Source: Photobacterium malacitanum (GTDB lineage: Bacteria; Pseudomonadota; Gammaproteobacteria; Enterobacterales; Vibrionaceae). From it: 64,000 nt of DNA. The notes under the pieces were generated by a model. The model was not told where the DNA came from and ran no database searches. It was given only the letters and a program-made list of their open reading frames with translations. Both the position numbers and the translations under genes were made by a program. Numbering within the stretch: the first letter of the stretch is position 1; every line of letters starts with the position of its first letter. The DNA lies in NCBI RefSeq assembly GCF_900185615.1, contig NZ_FYAK01000004.1, positions 186,001-250,000 of the forward strand. Direction: 5' to 3'. Positions 27,116 through 35,873 of this stretch are shown here, piece after piece.

Positions 27116-27862
27116 TTATTTGACTAACTGACACTGACCAAATGTTTGTGGATTATGAAAATTGGGTTTAGGTGTTTTAGGATCTATCCATGTCATCCAC
27201 CCCATATCCAACTTGCCATCAGCTTGTTGAGTGAACTCTGCCCGCATTAAAGCACACAATAATTGCGTTTGTTGTTTATTCTGCCATAGCGATAAATCAG
27301 TCAAAGTCTGCAAGGGTAATTTACCTTCAACAACATAGCCGCTATCCGTTAAACTCGCTTTGGTTTCTAAGCCTTTCCATGTCCAATTACTATCTAGCGA
27401 TGCCCGCTTTTTATTGACCATGTCATAACTAGCTTCTGCACTAAACACACGCGCTTTAGGATCAATTTCCATGGTGTAATAACGCGATAATTGCACATCT
27501 TTAGCCAGGAAAATTTCCACGCGATCGGAATCTAAAATAGCACGTTCTGGATCAGTGCCAATCGCAACATTCGCATCCGTTACTGTGTATTGAAAATAGA
27601 CAGAATCAGCATGCCACACAGCTTTAAATTCTGTTGCTGGTGCGGGCGTATCACGCCAAGGAAAAGTAAAATCGGTTAATGCTTGAGCTGATTTCCATTC
27701 ATTATCATGGGCGATACCATCAATAACCGGAGCAACCTTAGCATGATTGATGTTATATACCGCAGCAACAGGCTCAGCCGTTGGAGTCACTGTTTCAGCA
27801 ACCACATGGTAACTTGTCATACTTGCTGTCACAGCAGCAGCTATAATGGCTAACTTATTCAT
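27116..27862 (-). CDS. Secreted CBM9-like carbohydrate-binding protein
   Basis: Periplasmic or secreted protein of 248 residues with a signal peptide of about 22 residues (MNKLAIIAAAVTASMTSYHVVA). The mature part is a single family-9-type carbohydrate-binding/DOMON-like beta sandwich. Typical features are APVIDGIAHDNEWKSAQAL at the start, the ADSVYFQYTVTDANV strand pair, DSDRVEIFL and YYTMEIDP. It has no catalytic domain. It lies at the end of the glycosaminoglycan operon but behind a terminator, so it may have its own promoter. A role in holding oligosaccharides in the periplasm is inference. ATG follows AAGGATATTGTA. Confidence 0.82.
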   Translation of the reverse strand: MNKLAIIAAAVTASMTSYHVVAETVTPTAEPVAAVYNINHAKVAPVIDGIAHDNEWKSAQALTDFTFPWRDTPAPATEFKAVWHADSVYFQYTVTDANVAIGTDPERAILDSDRVEIFLAKDVQLSRYYTMEIDPKARVFSAEASYDMVNKKRASLDSNWTWKGLETKASLTDSGYVVEGKLPLQTLTDLSLWQNKQQTQLLCALMRAEFTQQADGKLDMGWMTWIDPKTPKPNFHNPQTFGQCQLVK

Positions 27863-27919
27863 TACAATATCCTTATGTATATTTATCGTTTTTTAGCTAA
27901 TCAGATATGAACCATAAAA

Positions 27920-27946
27920 AAGCCGATCTCGCATGTAGATCGGCTT
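27920..27946 (-). terminator. Terminator of the glycosaminoglycan operon
   Basis: Perfect 10-bp stem AAGCCGATCT / AGATCGGCTT with a 7-base loop and a TTTTT tail on the minus strand, 45 bases after the GH105 stop. Confidence 0.9.
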
Positions 27947-27990
27947 GAACTCACCTAGCTTTCAACTTATTGCGTTGACGTTATTGTTAT

Positions 27991-29043
27991 TTATTCGACC
28001 AGCTCAGCAACTGCTGTTGCAGCTAATAAAAATGCGCCAGCACCGTAATCAATATTATGTTCAAAGGCGACATCACGCGGATTAAATGCAGGTAACTGTA
28101 CCCAACCGATCATGCCATTATCATGAATACAACTTTGCAGAGCGGTCCATGACGTTTCAACCACAGGCAGGTATGTTTCAGCATCAAGATGCCCATGCTT
28201 AATTCCCCACGCTAAACCGTAACAAAATAACGCGGTAGCGCTGCTTTCTGGTGCAGGGAAATTTTCAGGATCGAGCAAACTTGTACGCCAAAAGCCATCT
28301 GCTTGCTGATACTTAATCACTTCTGCTGCAAGCGAGCTAAACAACGCTAAATATTTTTCACGCTGTGGGTAATCTTCTGGCATACGCGCAAGTAAACGTG
28401 GCACAGCGGCTAATACCCAGCCAATACCTCGGCTCCAGAAGACTTTATTACCGTTAGCTTCACGTAATTCGCCACCATTACCGTCAGGAATATAACGGTA
28501 ATCACGGTAGAATAAACCCGTTTCAGGATCGAGCAAATGCTCAACTGAATCCCAAAATGCAGTGTTCATGTAATCAAGGTACTTAGAATCACCGGTGCGT
28601 TGGGTTAATGCCGCAAATGCAGGCGGTGCCATAAATAATGAATCACACCACCACCAATCTTTTCGACCAGGCTGTGGATTATCAACCATAAGATCTAACG
28701 CTTTAATGGTTGGCTCTAACGCTTCCACTTGATCAATTAATGGATAAACATCAAGGTAGGCTTGGCAGCAAATATGATCATCAGCAAAACGATCATTAGG
28801 CCCGGTTCTAAAACCAGTATGAAGAGTATAATTCATCACCCCATCAAGGTATTCATTATCATCTGTTGCTAGCCACGCTGCAGAGACACATGACCAAAAT
28901 ACGCCACGCTCCCAGTCAGTATCTTTAATAAAACGAGTTTTACCGCTGCGACGAACCACACTGCGAGTTTGGTTTTGTGCTTGGTAACGATAAACACGCT
29001 TCATTGCCGTTAAAATCGTTTCTTTTGAACCTAATGCTGCCAT
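27991..29043 (-). CDS. GH105 unsaturated uronyl hydrolase
   Basis: Cytoplasmic glycoside hydrolase that hydrates the 4,5-double bond of a terminal unsaturated uronic acid, releasing the uronate and the remaining sugar. It fits GH105 (YteR-like) rather than GH88: WWWCDSLFMAPPAFA holds the presumed catalytic D134, followed by FWSRGIGWVLAAV near 200 and the APESSATALFCYGLAWG motif near 270. There is no signal peptide, so the substrate must be imported first. Last gene of the operon after KduI and KduD, which use the uronate it frees. Characterised GH105 enzymes act on rhamnogalacturonan, ulvan and some other unsaturated disaccharides; a glycosaminoglycan disaccharide is inferred from the amino-sugar genes here. 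350 residues; AAGGAGAGCAGATC precedes the ATG. Confidence 0.88.
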   Translation of the reverse strand: MAALGSKETILTAMKRVYRYQAQNQTRSVVRRSGKTRFIKDTDWERGVFWSCVSAAWLATDDNEYLDGVMNYTLHTGFRTGPNDRFADDHICCQAYLDVYPLIDQVEALEPTIKALDLMVDNPQPGRKDWWWCDSLFMAPPAFAALTQRTGDSKYLDYMNTAFWDSVEHLLDPETGLFYRDYRYIPDGNGGELREANGNKVFWSRGIGWVLAAVPRLLARMPEDYPQREKYLALFSSLAAEVIKYQQADGFWRTSLLDPENFPAPESSATALFCYGLAWGIKHGHLDAETYLPVVETSWTALQSCIHDNGMIGWVQLPAFNPRDVAFEHNIDYGAGAFLLAATAVAELVE

Positions 29044-29055
29044 GATCTGCTCTCC

Positions 29056-29811
29056 TTAGCGCGCTAACCAACCACCATCTACCGCGATGGTGTAACCATT
29101 AATGTAATCACTCGCACTTGATGCTAAAAAGACTGCTGGGCCTTCTAAATCTGACGGTAACCCCCAACGATTAGCTGGAATACGCTCTAAAATTGCCGCA
29201 TTACGTTCAGCATCAGCACGAAGGGCTTCAGTGTTATCAGTTGCCATATAACCTGGAGCAATCGCATTAACATTAATATTATATTCAGCGAGTTCAGTCG
29301 CTAACGCGCGGGTTAGACCCATAACTGCAGATTTGCTTGCAGTGTATGATGGTACCCGAATGCCGCCTTGGAAAGATAACATTGAAGCGATATTAATAAT
29401 TTTGCCGCCATTACCTTGTTCAACAAAACGTTTAGCCACGGCTTGTGATAAGAAGAACAATGTCTTTTGGTTAATGTTAATTACATCATCCCAATCACTT
29501 TCAGAAAATTTAAGCAGATCTTGACGACGAATAATGCCAGCATTGTTAATTAAAATATCAACATGCCCCATCACTTCTACCGCTTCTGCAACAATGCTTT
29601 CCAGCTTATCTTGCTGCATAAGGTTGGCAGTGATGTAATGGAATTTACGTCCTAATGCTTCAATTTGTGCTTGAGTTTCAGGCGCTGCCTGATGGCCAAT
29701 ACCCACAATATCAGCCCCTGCTTTTGCAAGTCCTAATGCCATACCTTGACCAAGACCTGTATTACAACCTGTCACAATCGCAACTTTACCGCTTAAATCA
29801 AACATATTCAT
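29056..29811 (-). CDS. kduD: 2-dehydro-3-deoxy-D-gluconate 5-dehydrogenase
   Basis: Short-chain dehydrogenase that reduces 3-deoxy-D-glycero-2,5-hexodiulosonate (DK-II) to 2-keto-3-deoxygluconate with NAD(P)H. The cofactor loop is TGCNTGLGQGMALGLA, NNAG is at about 91-94, the catalytic Ser lies in IINIASML and Tyr-Lys in YTASKSA. 251 residues, aligned over its full length with KduD (MFDLSGKVAIVTG). It lies between kduI and the GH105 gene and completes the conversion of unsaturated uronate to KDG. KDG kinase and aldolase are not in the window. Confidence 0.93.
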   Translation of the reverse strand: MNMFDLSGKVAIVTGCNTGLGQGMALGLAKAGADIVGIGHQAAPETQAQIEALGRKFHYITANLMQQDKLESIVAEAVEVMGHVDILINNAGIIRRQDLLKFSESDWDDVININQKTLFFLSQAVAKRFVEQGNGGKIINIASMLSFQGGIRVPSYTASKSAVMGLTRALATELAEYNINVNAIAPGYMATDNTEALRADAERNAAILERIPANRWGLPSDLEGPAVFLASSASDYINGYTIAVDGGWLAR

Positions 29812-29829
29812 CGAGTTCTATCCTTGTAT

Positions 29830-29860
29830 AGTAACGCTAGCAATAGTCGCCAGCGCTACT
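29830..29860 (-). other. Intergenic hairpin between kduI and kduD
   Basis: Stem AGTAGCGCTGGC / GCTAGCGTTACT on the minus strand (two G-U pairs), 7-base loop, no T-tail. One of three operon-internal stem-loops; a possible RNase-protection or processing site. Confidence 0.6.
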
Positions 29861-29892
29861 CACTAAATTCATTAATAATTAACCACAACGGC

Positions 29893-30723
29893 TTATTTAA
29901 GATCGCTCATCGCAACATGATCCATATCGTGGAAAGTTTGGTTTTCACCTACCATTCCCCAAATAAAGGTATACGCTGCAGTACCAACACCAGAGTGAAT
30001 TGACCAACTAGGGCTAATCACAGCCTGCTCATTACGCACCACAATGTGACGCGTTTCTTGAGGCTCTCCCATGTAATGGAACACGATGTTGTCTTGGCTC
30101 ATATCAAAATAGAGGTACACTTCCATGCGACGCTCATGGGTATGACATGGCATAGTGTTCCACAAACTACCTGGTGCTAATTCAGTCATACCCATTAATA
30201 GCTGGCAGGTTGGTAACACTGATGGATGTAGGTACTTATAAATAGTACGAACGTTGCAGTTTTCTTGACTACCAATTTGCTCTGGTGATGCATCTTCACG
30301 GGTAATTTTACGGGTTGGGTAACCATGATGAGCAGGCGCACAATTTAAGTAGAAACGCGCTGGTTTATCAGCAATCACACTTTCAAAACGAATATCCTTA
30401 GCGCCCATTCCCACATAGATAGCTTCACGTGAACCAATCTCAAACGTCTCACCATCAACAATCACTAACCCTGGCTCACCAATATTGATCACACCTAATT
30501 CGCGACGCTGCAAAAAGTAATCAACCCCAATTTCTTTACCGCCTTCAAACTCGATAGCGGTAGTGGTCGGTACTGCCGCCCCCACAATAATGCGATCGAT
30601 ATGGCTATAAGTAAGGTTGATTTGACCTTCTTGAAACATATTTTCAATTAAGAACTGCTCACGAATACCTGCAGTATCTAATTGCTTGGCATGCTGGCTA
30701 TGAATTGGTTGACGAATTTCCAT
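29893..30723 (-). CDS. kduI: 5-dehydro-4-deoxy-D-glucuronate isomerase
   Basis: Cupin-fold zinc isomerase that turns the keto form of the unsaturated uronate (DKI) into DK-II, one step before KduD. Zinc ligands are in the region [15 protein letters not shown] (about 190-205), with the C-terminal [18 protein letters not shown] as in E. coli KduI. At 276 residues it is full length. ATG follows AAGAGGTTTTTC. It sits between the deacetylase and kduD. KduI together with KduD indicates lyase-made unsaturated uronates as the substrate of the locus. Confidence 0.95.
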   Translation of the reverse strand: MEIRQPIHSQHAKQLDTAGIREQFLIENMFQEGQINLTYSHIDRIIVGAAVPTTTAIEFEGGKEIGVDYFLQRRELGVINIGEPGLVIVDGETFEIGSREAIYVGMGAKDIRFESVIADKPARFYLNCAPAHHGYPTRKITREDASPEQIGSQENCNVRTIYKYLHPSVLPTCQLLMGMTELAPGSLWNTMPCHTHERRMEVYLYFDMSQDNIVFHYMGEPQETRHIVVRNEQAVISPSWSIHSGVGTAAYTFIWGMVGENQTFHDMDHVAMSDLK

Positions 30724-30736
30724 GAAAAACCTCTTA

Positions 30737-30780
30737 AATCATTACATTACTCACAGCAGTTAAACAGGCTGTGAATGATT
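30737..30780 (-). other. Intergenic stem-loop between nagA-like gene and kduI
   Basis: Inner repeat TCACAGC / GCTGTGA (30751-30757 and 30768-30774) extended by an outer repeat AATCATT / AATGATT. No T-tail. It sits between the amino-sugar half and the uronate half of the operon. Confidence 0.6.
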
Positions 30781-30785
30781 ACGAA

Positions 30786-31946
30786 TTATTGTTGAGCCGA
30801 TGCTGGGTAATGCCACTCACCATCGATTAACGTTGCTTGAATTTCAAATTGGCTATTAAGCACAGCAAAACTGGCGTTATATTCAGGGGCAATGGCACCT
30901 AATTGATCGTCAATACCCAAATATTTTGCAGGTACTGCAGTTGCCATCTGAATCGCTTCCCATTCCGGAACATTGGCTAAAAAAATCATATTGCGAATAG
31001 CTTGATCTAAACTACACGTGCTACCCGCCAAAGAACCATCATCAGTACGTGCTTCACCATTGTTTACGTTAACCATCTGTGCGCCTAGTTGGTACTTACC
31101 ATCTTCAAGACCACCAGCGCGCATACAATCAGTAATTAACGCCATACCTTGATAGCCTTTAATACGATAAGCCAATTGCATCATTACTGGATGAACATGA
31201 ATACCATCAGCAATCAGTTCAACTAACATATCGTGATAAAGAACCGCACCTGCACAACCCGGTTCACGATGATGTAAGCCACTCATACCGTTAAATAAAT
31301 GCACTCCACAATCGGCACCGTGTTGATGCGCTTGAGTGACTTGTTCAAAGTTGGCATTGGTATGTGCTATTGACGTTTTTATACCGTTATCGGTTAACCA
31401 CTGAATAGCTTCACTAGCACCATCATATTCAGGTGCAAGTGCAACACGCAGTAGCGAATCTGCAGCAACTTCTTTTAATTCTGCTAACGCCGCAATGGTT
31501 GGCGCGGTTAAATATTGAGTTGGGTGTGAACCTCGATGTGTTGCTGTAAAGTAAGGCCCTTCAAGAAAGCTGCCTAATAATCTTGCCCCTAATGGTTGCG
31601 GTTGCTCACAGAAATGGCGCACTTGTTGTAAAGCAGACACGATATCTAACCAAGGTGCGGTTACTGTGGTGCCAACCCAGGCCACAACGCCTGTTGCAGG
31701 TAATGCTTGAGCTATGGTTTGTAATGCTGCTGGCGTTGCATCCATGACATCTGCGCCTGCACGGCCATGGATATGAATATCAATAAAACCAGGAACTAAT
31801 GTTTGACCTTCTAATTCAATCACTTCGCAATTAAAAGGTCGGCTATCAGTAACGCTTTCAACCTTACCGTTATTCACTACTACATAGTGGTTATAGCGGA
31901 TCCCTGTGGGGGTGAATATACGTTGTGGATGAAGTGCAAAGCGCAT
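30786..31946 (-). CDS. agaA: N-acetylgalactosamine/glucosamine-6-phosphate deacetylase
   Basis: Amidohydrolase that removes acetate from GalNAc-6-P (AgaA) or GlcNAc-6-P (NagA). Metal and substrate signatures are FIDIHIHGRAGADVMD, EGPYF near 130, SIAHTNA near 195, HLFNGMSGLHHREPG near 217 and the catalytic aspartate in ALITDCMRAGG. 386 residues. The gene starts two bases after the PTS IIA gene, so its substrate is very probably the sugar phosphate made by this PTS. Company of AgaS and KbaZ points to the galactosamine branch; sequence alone cannot separate AgaA from NagA. Confidence 0.88.
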   Translation of the reverse strand: MRFALHPQRIFTPTGIRYNHYVVVNNGKVESVTDSRPFNCEVIELEGQTLVPGFIDIHIHGRAGADVMDATPAALQTIAQALPATGVVAWVGTTVTAPWLDIVSALQQVRHFCEQPQPLGARLLGSFLEGPYFTATHRGSHPTQYLTAPTIAALAELKEVAADSLLRVALAPEYDGASEAIQWLTDNGIKTSIAHTNANFEQVTQAHQHGADCGVHLFNGMSGLHHREPGCAGAVLYHDMLVELIADGIHVHPVMMQLAYRIKGYQGMALITDCMRAGGLEDGKYQLGAQMVNVNNGEARTDDGSLAGSTCSLDQAIRNMIFLANVPEWEAIQMATAVPAKYLGIDDQLGAIAPEYNASFAVLNSQFEIQATLIDGEWHYPASAQQ

Positions 31947-31948
31947 AA

Positions 31949-32392
31949 TTACAGTCCGTCTTCACATTCAAGTTCAGCTGATTGCGTCATCATGCTGTTA
32001 AGTTCACGACGCATGTCTTTCATGCATGACATACCAATATCAAGCAAGGTATCAACAAGATCAGTTAAGTCAGCATCATCACGCTCAAAGGCAGCATTCG
32101 CGATCATAGGTAAATTAGCGCCGCCAATAAGTTCTACATTAGGGGTATCCATTACTATTGCTAAGGCGCGATTAGCGGGAGATCCACCAGGAATATCGGT
32201 TAAAAATAACACGCCATCACCACTATCCACATCGGCTGCGGCTTGACGTAAAGCCTGTTCTAGCTCATCGGTAGACATGGTTTCAACAAAATCCACATAC
32301 GTCATTTGTTCTTGCTCACCAGCAATGGCGCGAACCGCTGATTCCATACCTGATGCAAAGTTAATATGACCTGAAACGACGATACCAATCAT
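31949..32392 (-). CDS. agaF: PTS system IIA component, mannose/GalNAc family
   Basis: Cytoplasmic phosphocarrier that takes phosphate from HPr and gives it to IIB. The phosphorylated histidine is H9 in VVSGHINFASGM; most family members have GHG, so Ile after His is a small deviation. FLTDIPGGSPANRAL near 68 is the other conserved stretch. 147 residues, a separate IIA as in agaF clusters. It is preceded by a G-rich hairpin in the 85-bp gap after IID and followed at once by the deacetylase. Confidence 0.92.
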   Translation of the reverse strand: MIGIVVSGHINFASGMESAVRAIAGEQEQMTYVDFVETMSTDELEQALRQAAADVDSGDGVLFLTDIPGGSPANRALAIVMDTPNVELIGGANLPMIANAAFERDDADLTDLVDTLLDIGMSCMKDMRRELNSMMTQSAELECEDGL

Positions 32393-32410
32393 GATTCTTT
32401 CCTTGAAAAT

Positions 32411-32432
32411 AAGGGGGAGCGTCGTCCCCCTT
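32411..32432 (-). other. G/C-rich hairpin between IID and IIA
   Basis: Perfect 8-bp stem AAGGGGGA / TCCCCCTT with a 6-base loop; the minus-strand tail is only ATTTTC. It may act as a partial terminator or mRNA stabiliser inside the PTS operon. Confidence 0.65.
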
Positions 32433-32477
32433 GATATTATTGATGATGACTCTCATCACGACTAAACGAGGGTGGTA

Positions 32478-33371
32478 TTACAAAATACCTAACATGTGAC
32501 CGACAACACCGGCTGCTAATGTGCTGAAAATCAATACCGGCGGCTTAGCCCAGAACCCTGTACCTTTCACCATTTTGAGCATAAAGAACACGAGTGCCAG
32601 TGGCAGAATGTTTGGCATCACCTTGTCAAATAATGCGGTCTGTAAGTCGACCACTTTACCCCCCAGTTCGAGACTGAGGGTGGTCTGTACTTTAATAAAG
32701 GTTGCGGAAAGCGCACCAATAACAAAGATACCCATAATATTGGCCGCTTTTGCCAACTTCTCAGTTGAATCGCTCATGTTAACCATCGCGGCAGTACCCG
32801 CTTTGTAACCCATGAACATCAAACCAAAGTAAACCGCAAAGTGAACAATTTGGTACAAGAAGAAGAACACAAATGGACCTGCAATCGAGCCTTCCATTGC
32901 AATTGACGCACCTAGTGCTAGAGTCAATGGCATCAAGGTCATGTGGTCGATAGCATCACCGATACCACCTGTAGGTCCCATACCAGCAACTTTCATTACG
33001 TTAACCGTTGATGGCTTTTCTTTGTTTTCTTCCATCGCAATCGCTGTACCTAATAAGAAGGTAAACAGCTTAGGTGAAGCATTGAAAAACTGCAGATGGT
33101 TCTTTAATGCTTTGGCTAAATCGGCTTTATTGTTACCGTGAATTTTTTTCAGTGCTGGAATAATTGAGTAAGCGAAACCACCTGCTTGCATACGTTCAAA
33201 GTTAAAGTTACCTTCCATGAATAGACCGCGGATAGAACACATCCAAAGGTCTTTCTTCGTGATCACTTTACGTGGCGTGGTATCTTCATATGCATCGATA
33301 TCATCAACCAAATTGACATGTTGTTCCGTGTTTTTATCGCGAAGTGTTCCCGCTGTGATATCAGATGCCAT
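32478..33371 (-). CDS. agaE: PTS system IID component
   Basis: Membrane subunit of the mannose/sorbose/GalNAc-family PTS, working with IIC as the sugar channel. Family signatures are RGLFMEGNFNFERMQAGGFAYSIIP, MEENKE, and GPTGGIGDAIDH in the middle, followed by several hydrophobic segments (about 140-295). I start it at 33371 (MASDITAG), which overlaps the IIC gene by 11 bases with GGAG ahead; the frame upstream of this lies inside IIC. About 297 residues. Confidence 0.92.
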   Translation of the reverse strand: MASDITAGTLRDKNTEQHVNLVDDIDAYEDTTPRKVITKKDLWMCSIRGLFMEGNFNFERMQAGGFAYSIIPALKKIHGNNKADLAKALKNHLQFFNASPKLFTFLLGTAIAMEENKEKPSTVNVMKVAGMGPTGGIGDAIDHMTLMPLTLALGASIAMEGSIAGPFVFFFLYQIVHFAVYFGLMFMGYKAGTAAMVNMSDSTEKLAKAANIMGIFVIGALSATFIKVQTTLSLELGGKVVDLQTALFDKVMPNILPLALVFFMLKMVKGTGFWAKPPVLIFSTLAAGVVGHMLGIL

Positions 33372-34134
33372 CTTCAAATTCTCCAGGTTGGTTGTTGTTA
33401 GAGCCGCCGTTGTTTGAACCGCTAAAGAAGTAGTACAGTGCTGCAATTGAGGCGCCGATAATTGCGACAGCCATAATTGGTAGTTTTAAGTACGTTGTCA
33501 TAACAAAGCCAATGAAGAACACACCTGCCACTTCTTTTGACCACATGATTTTCAACAACATAGCGAAACCAATCGCAGGAACCATCTTGGCACCAATACC
33601 TAAGCCTGTTAACAGTGCTTTTGGTGCATTTTCATCAATCCAAGTCGCCGCATGCTCACCAAAGTAAACTGTTACAAAGGCAACCATCGCGTAGAGCAAG
33701 GCACGTAATGAAATGGTTGTAATAAGTAATTTATCGATACCTGCGGAATCACCACGTTCAGCATAACGATCCGCTTTACCCATAGTGAATGAAGTCATTG
33801 CAAAGAAGCCGATAACCAACATCTGCATCAATACCGCAATCGGCATACCAACACCCATTGCCACTTCTGCTGACTGACCTGTCATCACTGCAAAAGCAAC
33901 CGCAGCAATCGTACCTAATGTTACATCTGGTGGCTGAGCACCGGCGTTAGGTACTAAACCTAACCAAGCAAGTTCTAATGTCGCACCTGCAATCAAACCA
34001 ATTTGCATGTCACCCATGATCAAGCCCACAACTGGACCTGTAATAAGCGGACGGTGAATATTCAATGCAACATCGTATTTATCGATACCACAAAAGAAAG
34101 CCCACACCGCAACTAACGCAGCTTCAAAAAACAT
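33361..34134 (-). CDS. agaW: PTS system IIC component
   Basis: Membrane permease of the mannose-family PTS, 257 residues with about seven hydrophobic segments. Recognised by NIHRPLITGPVVGLIMGDMQIGLIAGATLELAWLG, the conserved IIC signature running from about 27, split here into its halves IHRPLITGPVVG and GATLELAWLG. It carries no phosphorylation site, as expected. Overlaps IID. Substrate specificity (GalNAc or a disaccharide containing it) is inferred from the neighbours. Confidence 0.93.
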   Translation of the reverse strand: MFFEAALVAVWAFFCGIDKYDVALNIHRPLITGPVVGLIMGDMQIGLIAGATLELAWLGLVPNAGAQPPDVTLGTIAAVAFAVMTGQSAEVAMGVGMPIAVLMQMLVIGFFAMTSFTMGKADRYAERGDSAGIDKLLITTISLRALLYAMVAFVTVYFGEHAATWIDENAPKALLTGLGIGAKMVPAIGFAMLLKIMWSKEVAGVFFIGFVMTTYLKLPIMAVAIIGASIAALYYFFSGSNNGGSNNNQPGEFEDGI

Positions 34135-34175
34135 GATTTATTCCTTTTACACGTTTGGCGTTTGACTATCGCGAA

Positions 34176-34676
34176 TTAAGCAGCGCTGGTAGCCAGTTCA
34201 AGTACATCAATTGGTTTTTGATCAGGAGTATTTTGAATCGTGCAAGTTACTCCTTTCGCGACCATGCGTTCAAAAGCATTAATATCTTTATCATCAACAG
34301 AAACTGTCTTATTAATCTGACGTTTACCTTCGTGATAATGCATATTACCAACGTTGCAATGAGTAATAGGCACCCCACCTTCAACTAAACGAGCCACATC
34401 AGTTGGGTTATTACACAAAATAAAAATCTTTTGTTGCGGAGAAGCTTTACCGATAACATCAATTGTTTTTTGGATTGAGAAGAAACGTACTGCGTATTCC
34501 CCCCCTGCTGATGCTTTCATACCTGCTTGCATAAAAGCCGCATTTGGACCTTCAGCTGCATCATCATTGGCAACCAAAATAAGGTTAGCGCCTGAATGTT
34601 TACCCCAAGTAATACGAATTTGACCATGTAACAAACGTTCATCAATTCGTGTCCATACAATGTTTGGCGTTGTCAT
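34176..34676 (-). CDS. agaV: PTS system IIB component
   Basis: Cytoplasmic phosphocarrier that receives phosphate from IIA and phosphorylates the incoming sugar. The phosphorylated residue is H17 in RIDERLLHGQIRITWG, the family signature. 166 residues. First PTS gene of the operon, after AgaS. With agaW, agaE and agaF it forms a complete permease, so no outside component besides HPr and enzyme I is needed. Confidence 0.94.
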   Translation of the reverse strand: MTTPNIVWTRIDERLLHGQIRITWGKHSGANLILVANDDAAEGPNAAFMQAGMKASAGGEYAVRFFSIQKTIDVIGKASPQQKIFILCNNPTDVARLVEGGVPITHCNVGNMHYHEGKRQINKTVSVDDKDINAFERMVAKGVTCTIQNTPDQKPIDVLELATSAA

Positions 34677-34696
34677 GATTGTTCTACCTTTCGTAA

Positions 34697-35869
34697 TTAT
34701 TTCAAATAATCATATAAATAATGGATAGTAACTCCTTGTACTACACGGTTAACTTCGCCAGTAGGACATGGGTTATCAGGTGTATTTCCTAGTGCAAGTG
34801 CGCGGTGGAACGCGTACATTTGCGCATACAGCATATAAGGAAAAAGTAATTCAACATCGGTCGCGGTTTCCATGCCAGGGACATGAATAACATCAGCACT
34901 TGCTTCAATCTCATCCACTTGCGCTGTAATCGCTACCACTCGAGCTGCAATATTATCGCGACAAAGTTCAGCTAACAGATCTAAGTCATATTTACGGGTA
35001 TATGGGTCGTTACTTATGAACACCACAATCATCGTATTTTGATTCACAATAGATTTTGGTCCATGGCGGAACCCTAATGGAGAATCAAATGTTGCAACGA
35101 CTTTACCTGACGTTAGTTCAAGTAATTTCAATGCCGATTCTTGGGCTAAGCCTTGTAAACCACCACTGCCTAAATAAATAACCCGCTCAAGTTCTTGACT
35201 AGCAGTATCCTTTATTTGGTTATTTAAATCTTTGATCAACCCCACAGAACACTTACAAATGCTTTCGATATCTTTCGTGTAATCGTTGCCATACATTAAA
35301 ACCGAAAAAGCCGCTAGCATCATTGATGAAAAACTTGATGTCATGGCAAAAGATTGATCATTGGTTTCAGCGGGCATAAGAAGTGCAAGTGATTGCTTAT
35401 CATTTTTGCAACACTTATATAACTGTCCATCGACATTACAGGTCAATACTAAGTGGAAACATTCAGTTAATGTTTGATTAGCAAGCTCAACCGCAGCCAC
35501 ACTTTCAGGACTATTACCTGAGCGTGCAAATGACACTAATAAGGTAGGAATATTTTCGGCAAAACACTGACTAGGATTTGACACAATATCAGTGGTTGAA
35601 ATAGCCTCAACACGACGTTGTAAACGTTGAGATAAACCTAAAGCTAAAGAACGACCAGCAAACGCTGATGTACCCGCTCCAGTTAACACAATACGTAAAT
35701 TAGAATAACGATAAACTTTATCCATAAAGCATTTAATTTGTGCTTCACACTCACGTGTAATTGCCGCAGTTTGCGCCCAACAATCAGGTTGTTGGTTGAT
35801 TTCCTTCGCAGTCCAATAACCCGAAAAACGCTGAAGTTCAGCTGCTGAATAACCTAAATATTGTTCCAT
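34697..35869 (-). CDS. agaS: AgaS-type sugar-phosphate isomerase/deaminase (SIS)
   Basis: SIS-domain enzyme; AgaS is reported to act as galactosamine-6-phosphate deaminase/isomerase, giving tagatose-6-P and ammonia. Two SIS domains are seen, with IVLTGAGTSAFAGRS near 60 and VSFARSGNSPESVAA near 110 in the first, and IYLGSGGLQG and LGFRHGPKSIV in the second. 390 residues, standard. Its gene starts four bases after kbaZ with AGAGG inside the kbaZ end, so the two are coupled. It takes the product of the deacetylase. Confidence 0.92.
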   Translation of the reverse strand: MEQYLGYSAAELQRFSGYWTAKEINQQPDCWAQTAAITRECEAQIKCFMDKVYRYSNLRIVLTGAGTSAFAGRSLALGLSQRLQRRVEAISTTDIVSNPSQCFAENIPTLLVSFARSGNSPESVAAVELANQTLTECFHLVLTCNVDGQLYKCCKNDKQSLALLMPAETNDQSFAMTSSFSSMMLAAFSVLMYGNDYTKDIESICKCSVGLIKDLNNQIKDTASQELERVIYLGSGGLQGLAQESALKLLELTSGKVVATFDSPLGFRHGPKSIVNQNTMIVVFISNDPYTRKYDLDLLAELCRDNIAARVVAITAQVDEIEASADVIHVPGMETATDVELLFPYMLYAQMYAFHRALALGNTPDNPCPTGEVNRVVQGVTIHYLYDYLK

Positions 35870-35873
35870 GTGT

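Noticed and set aside
27991..31946. Pectin/rhamnogalacturonan utilisation as the role of the locus
   Set aside because: GH105, KduI/KduD and KdgM could suggest it, but the PTS, deacetylase, AgaS, KbaZ and sulfatase require an acetylated amino sugar and sulfate, and no pectin lyase or rhamnose gene is present.
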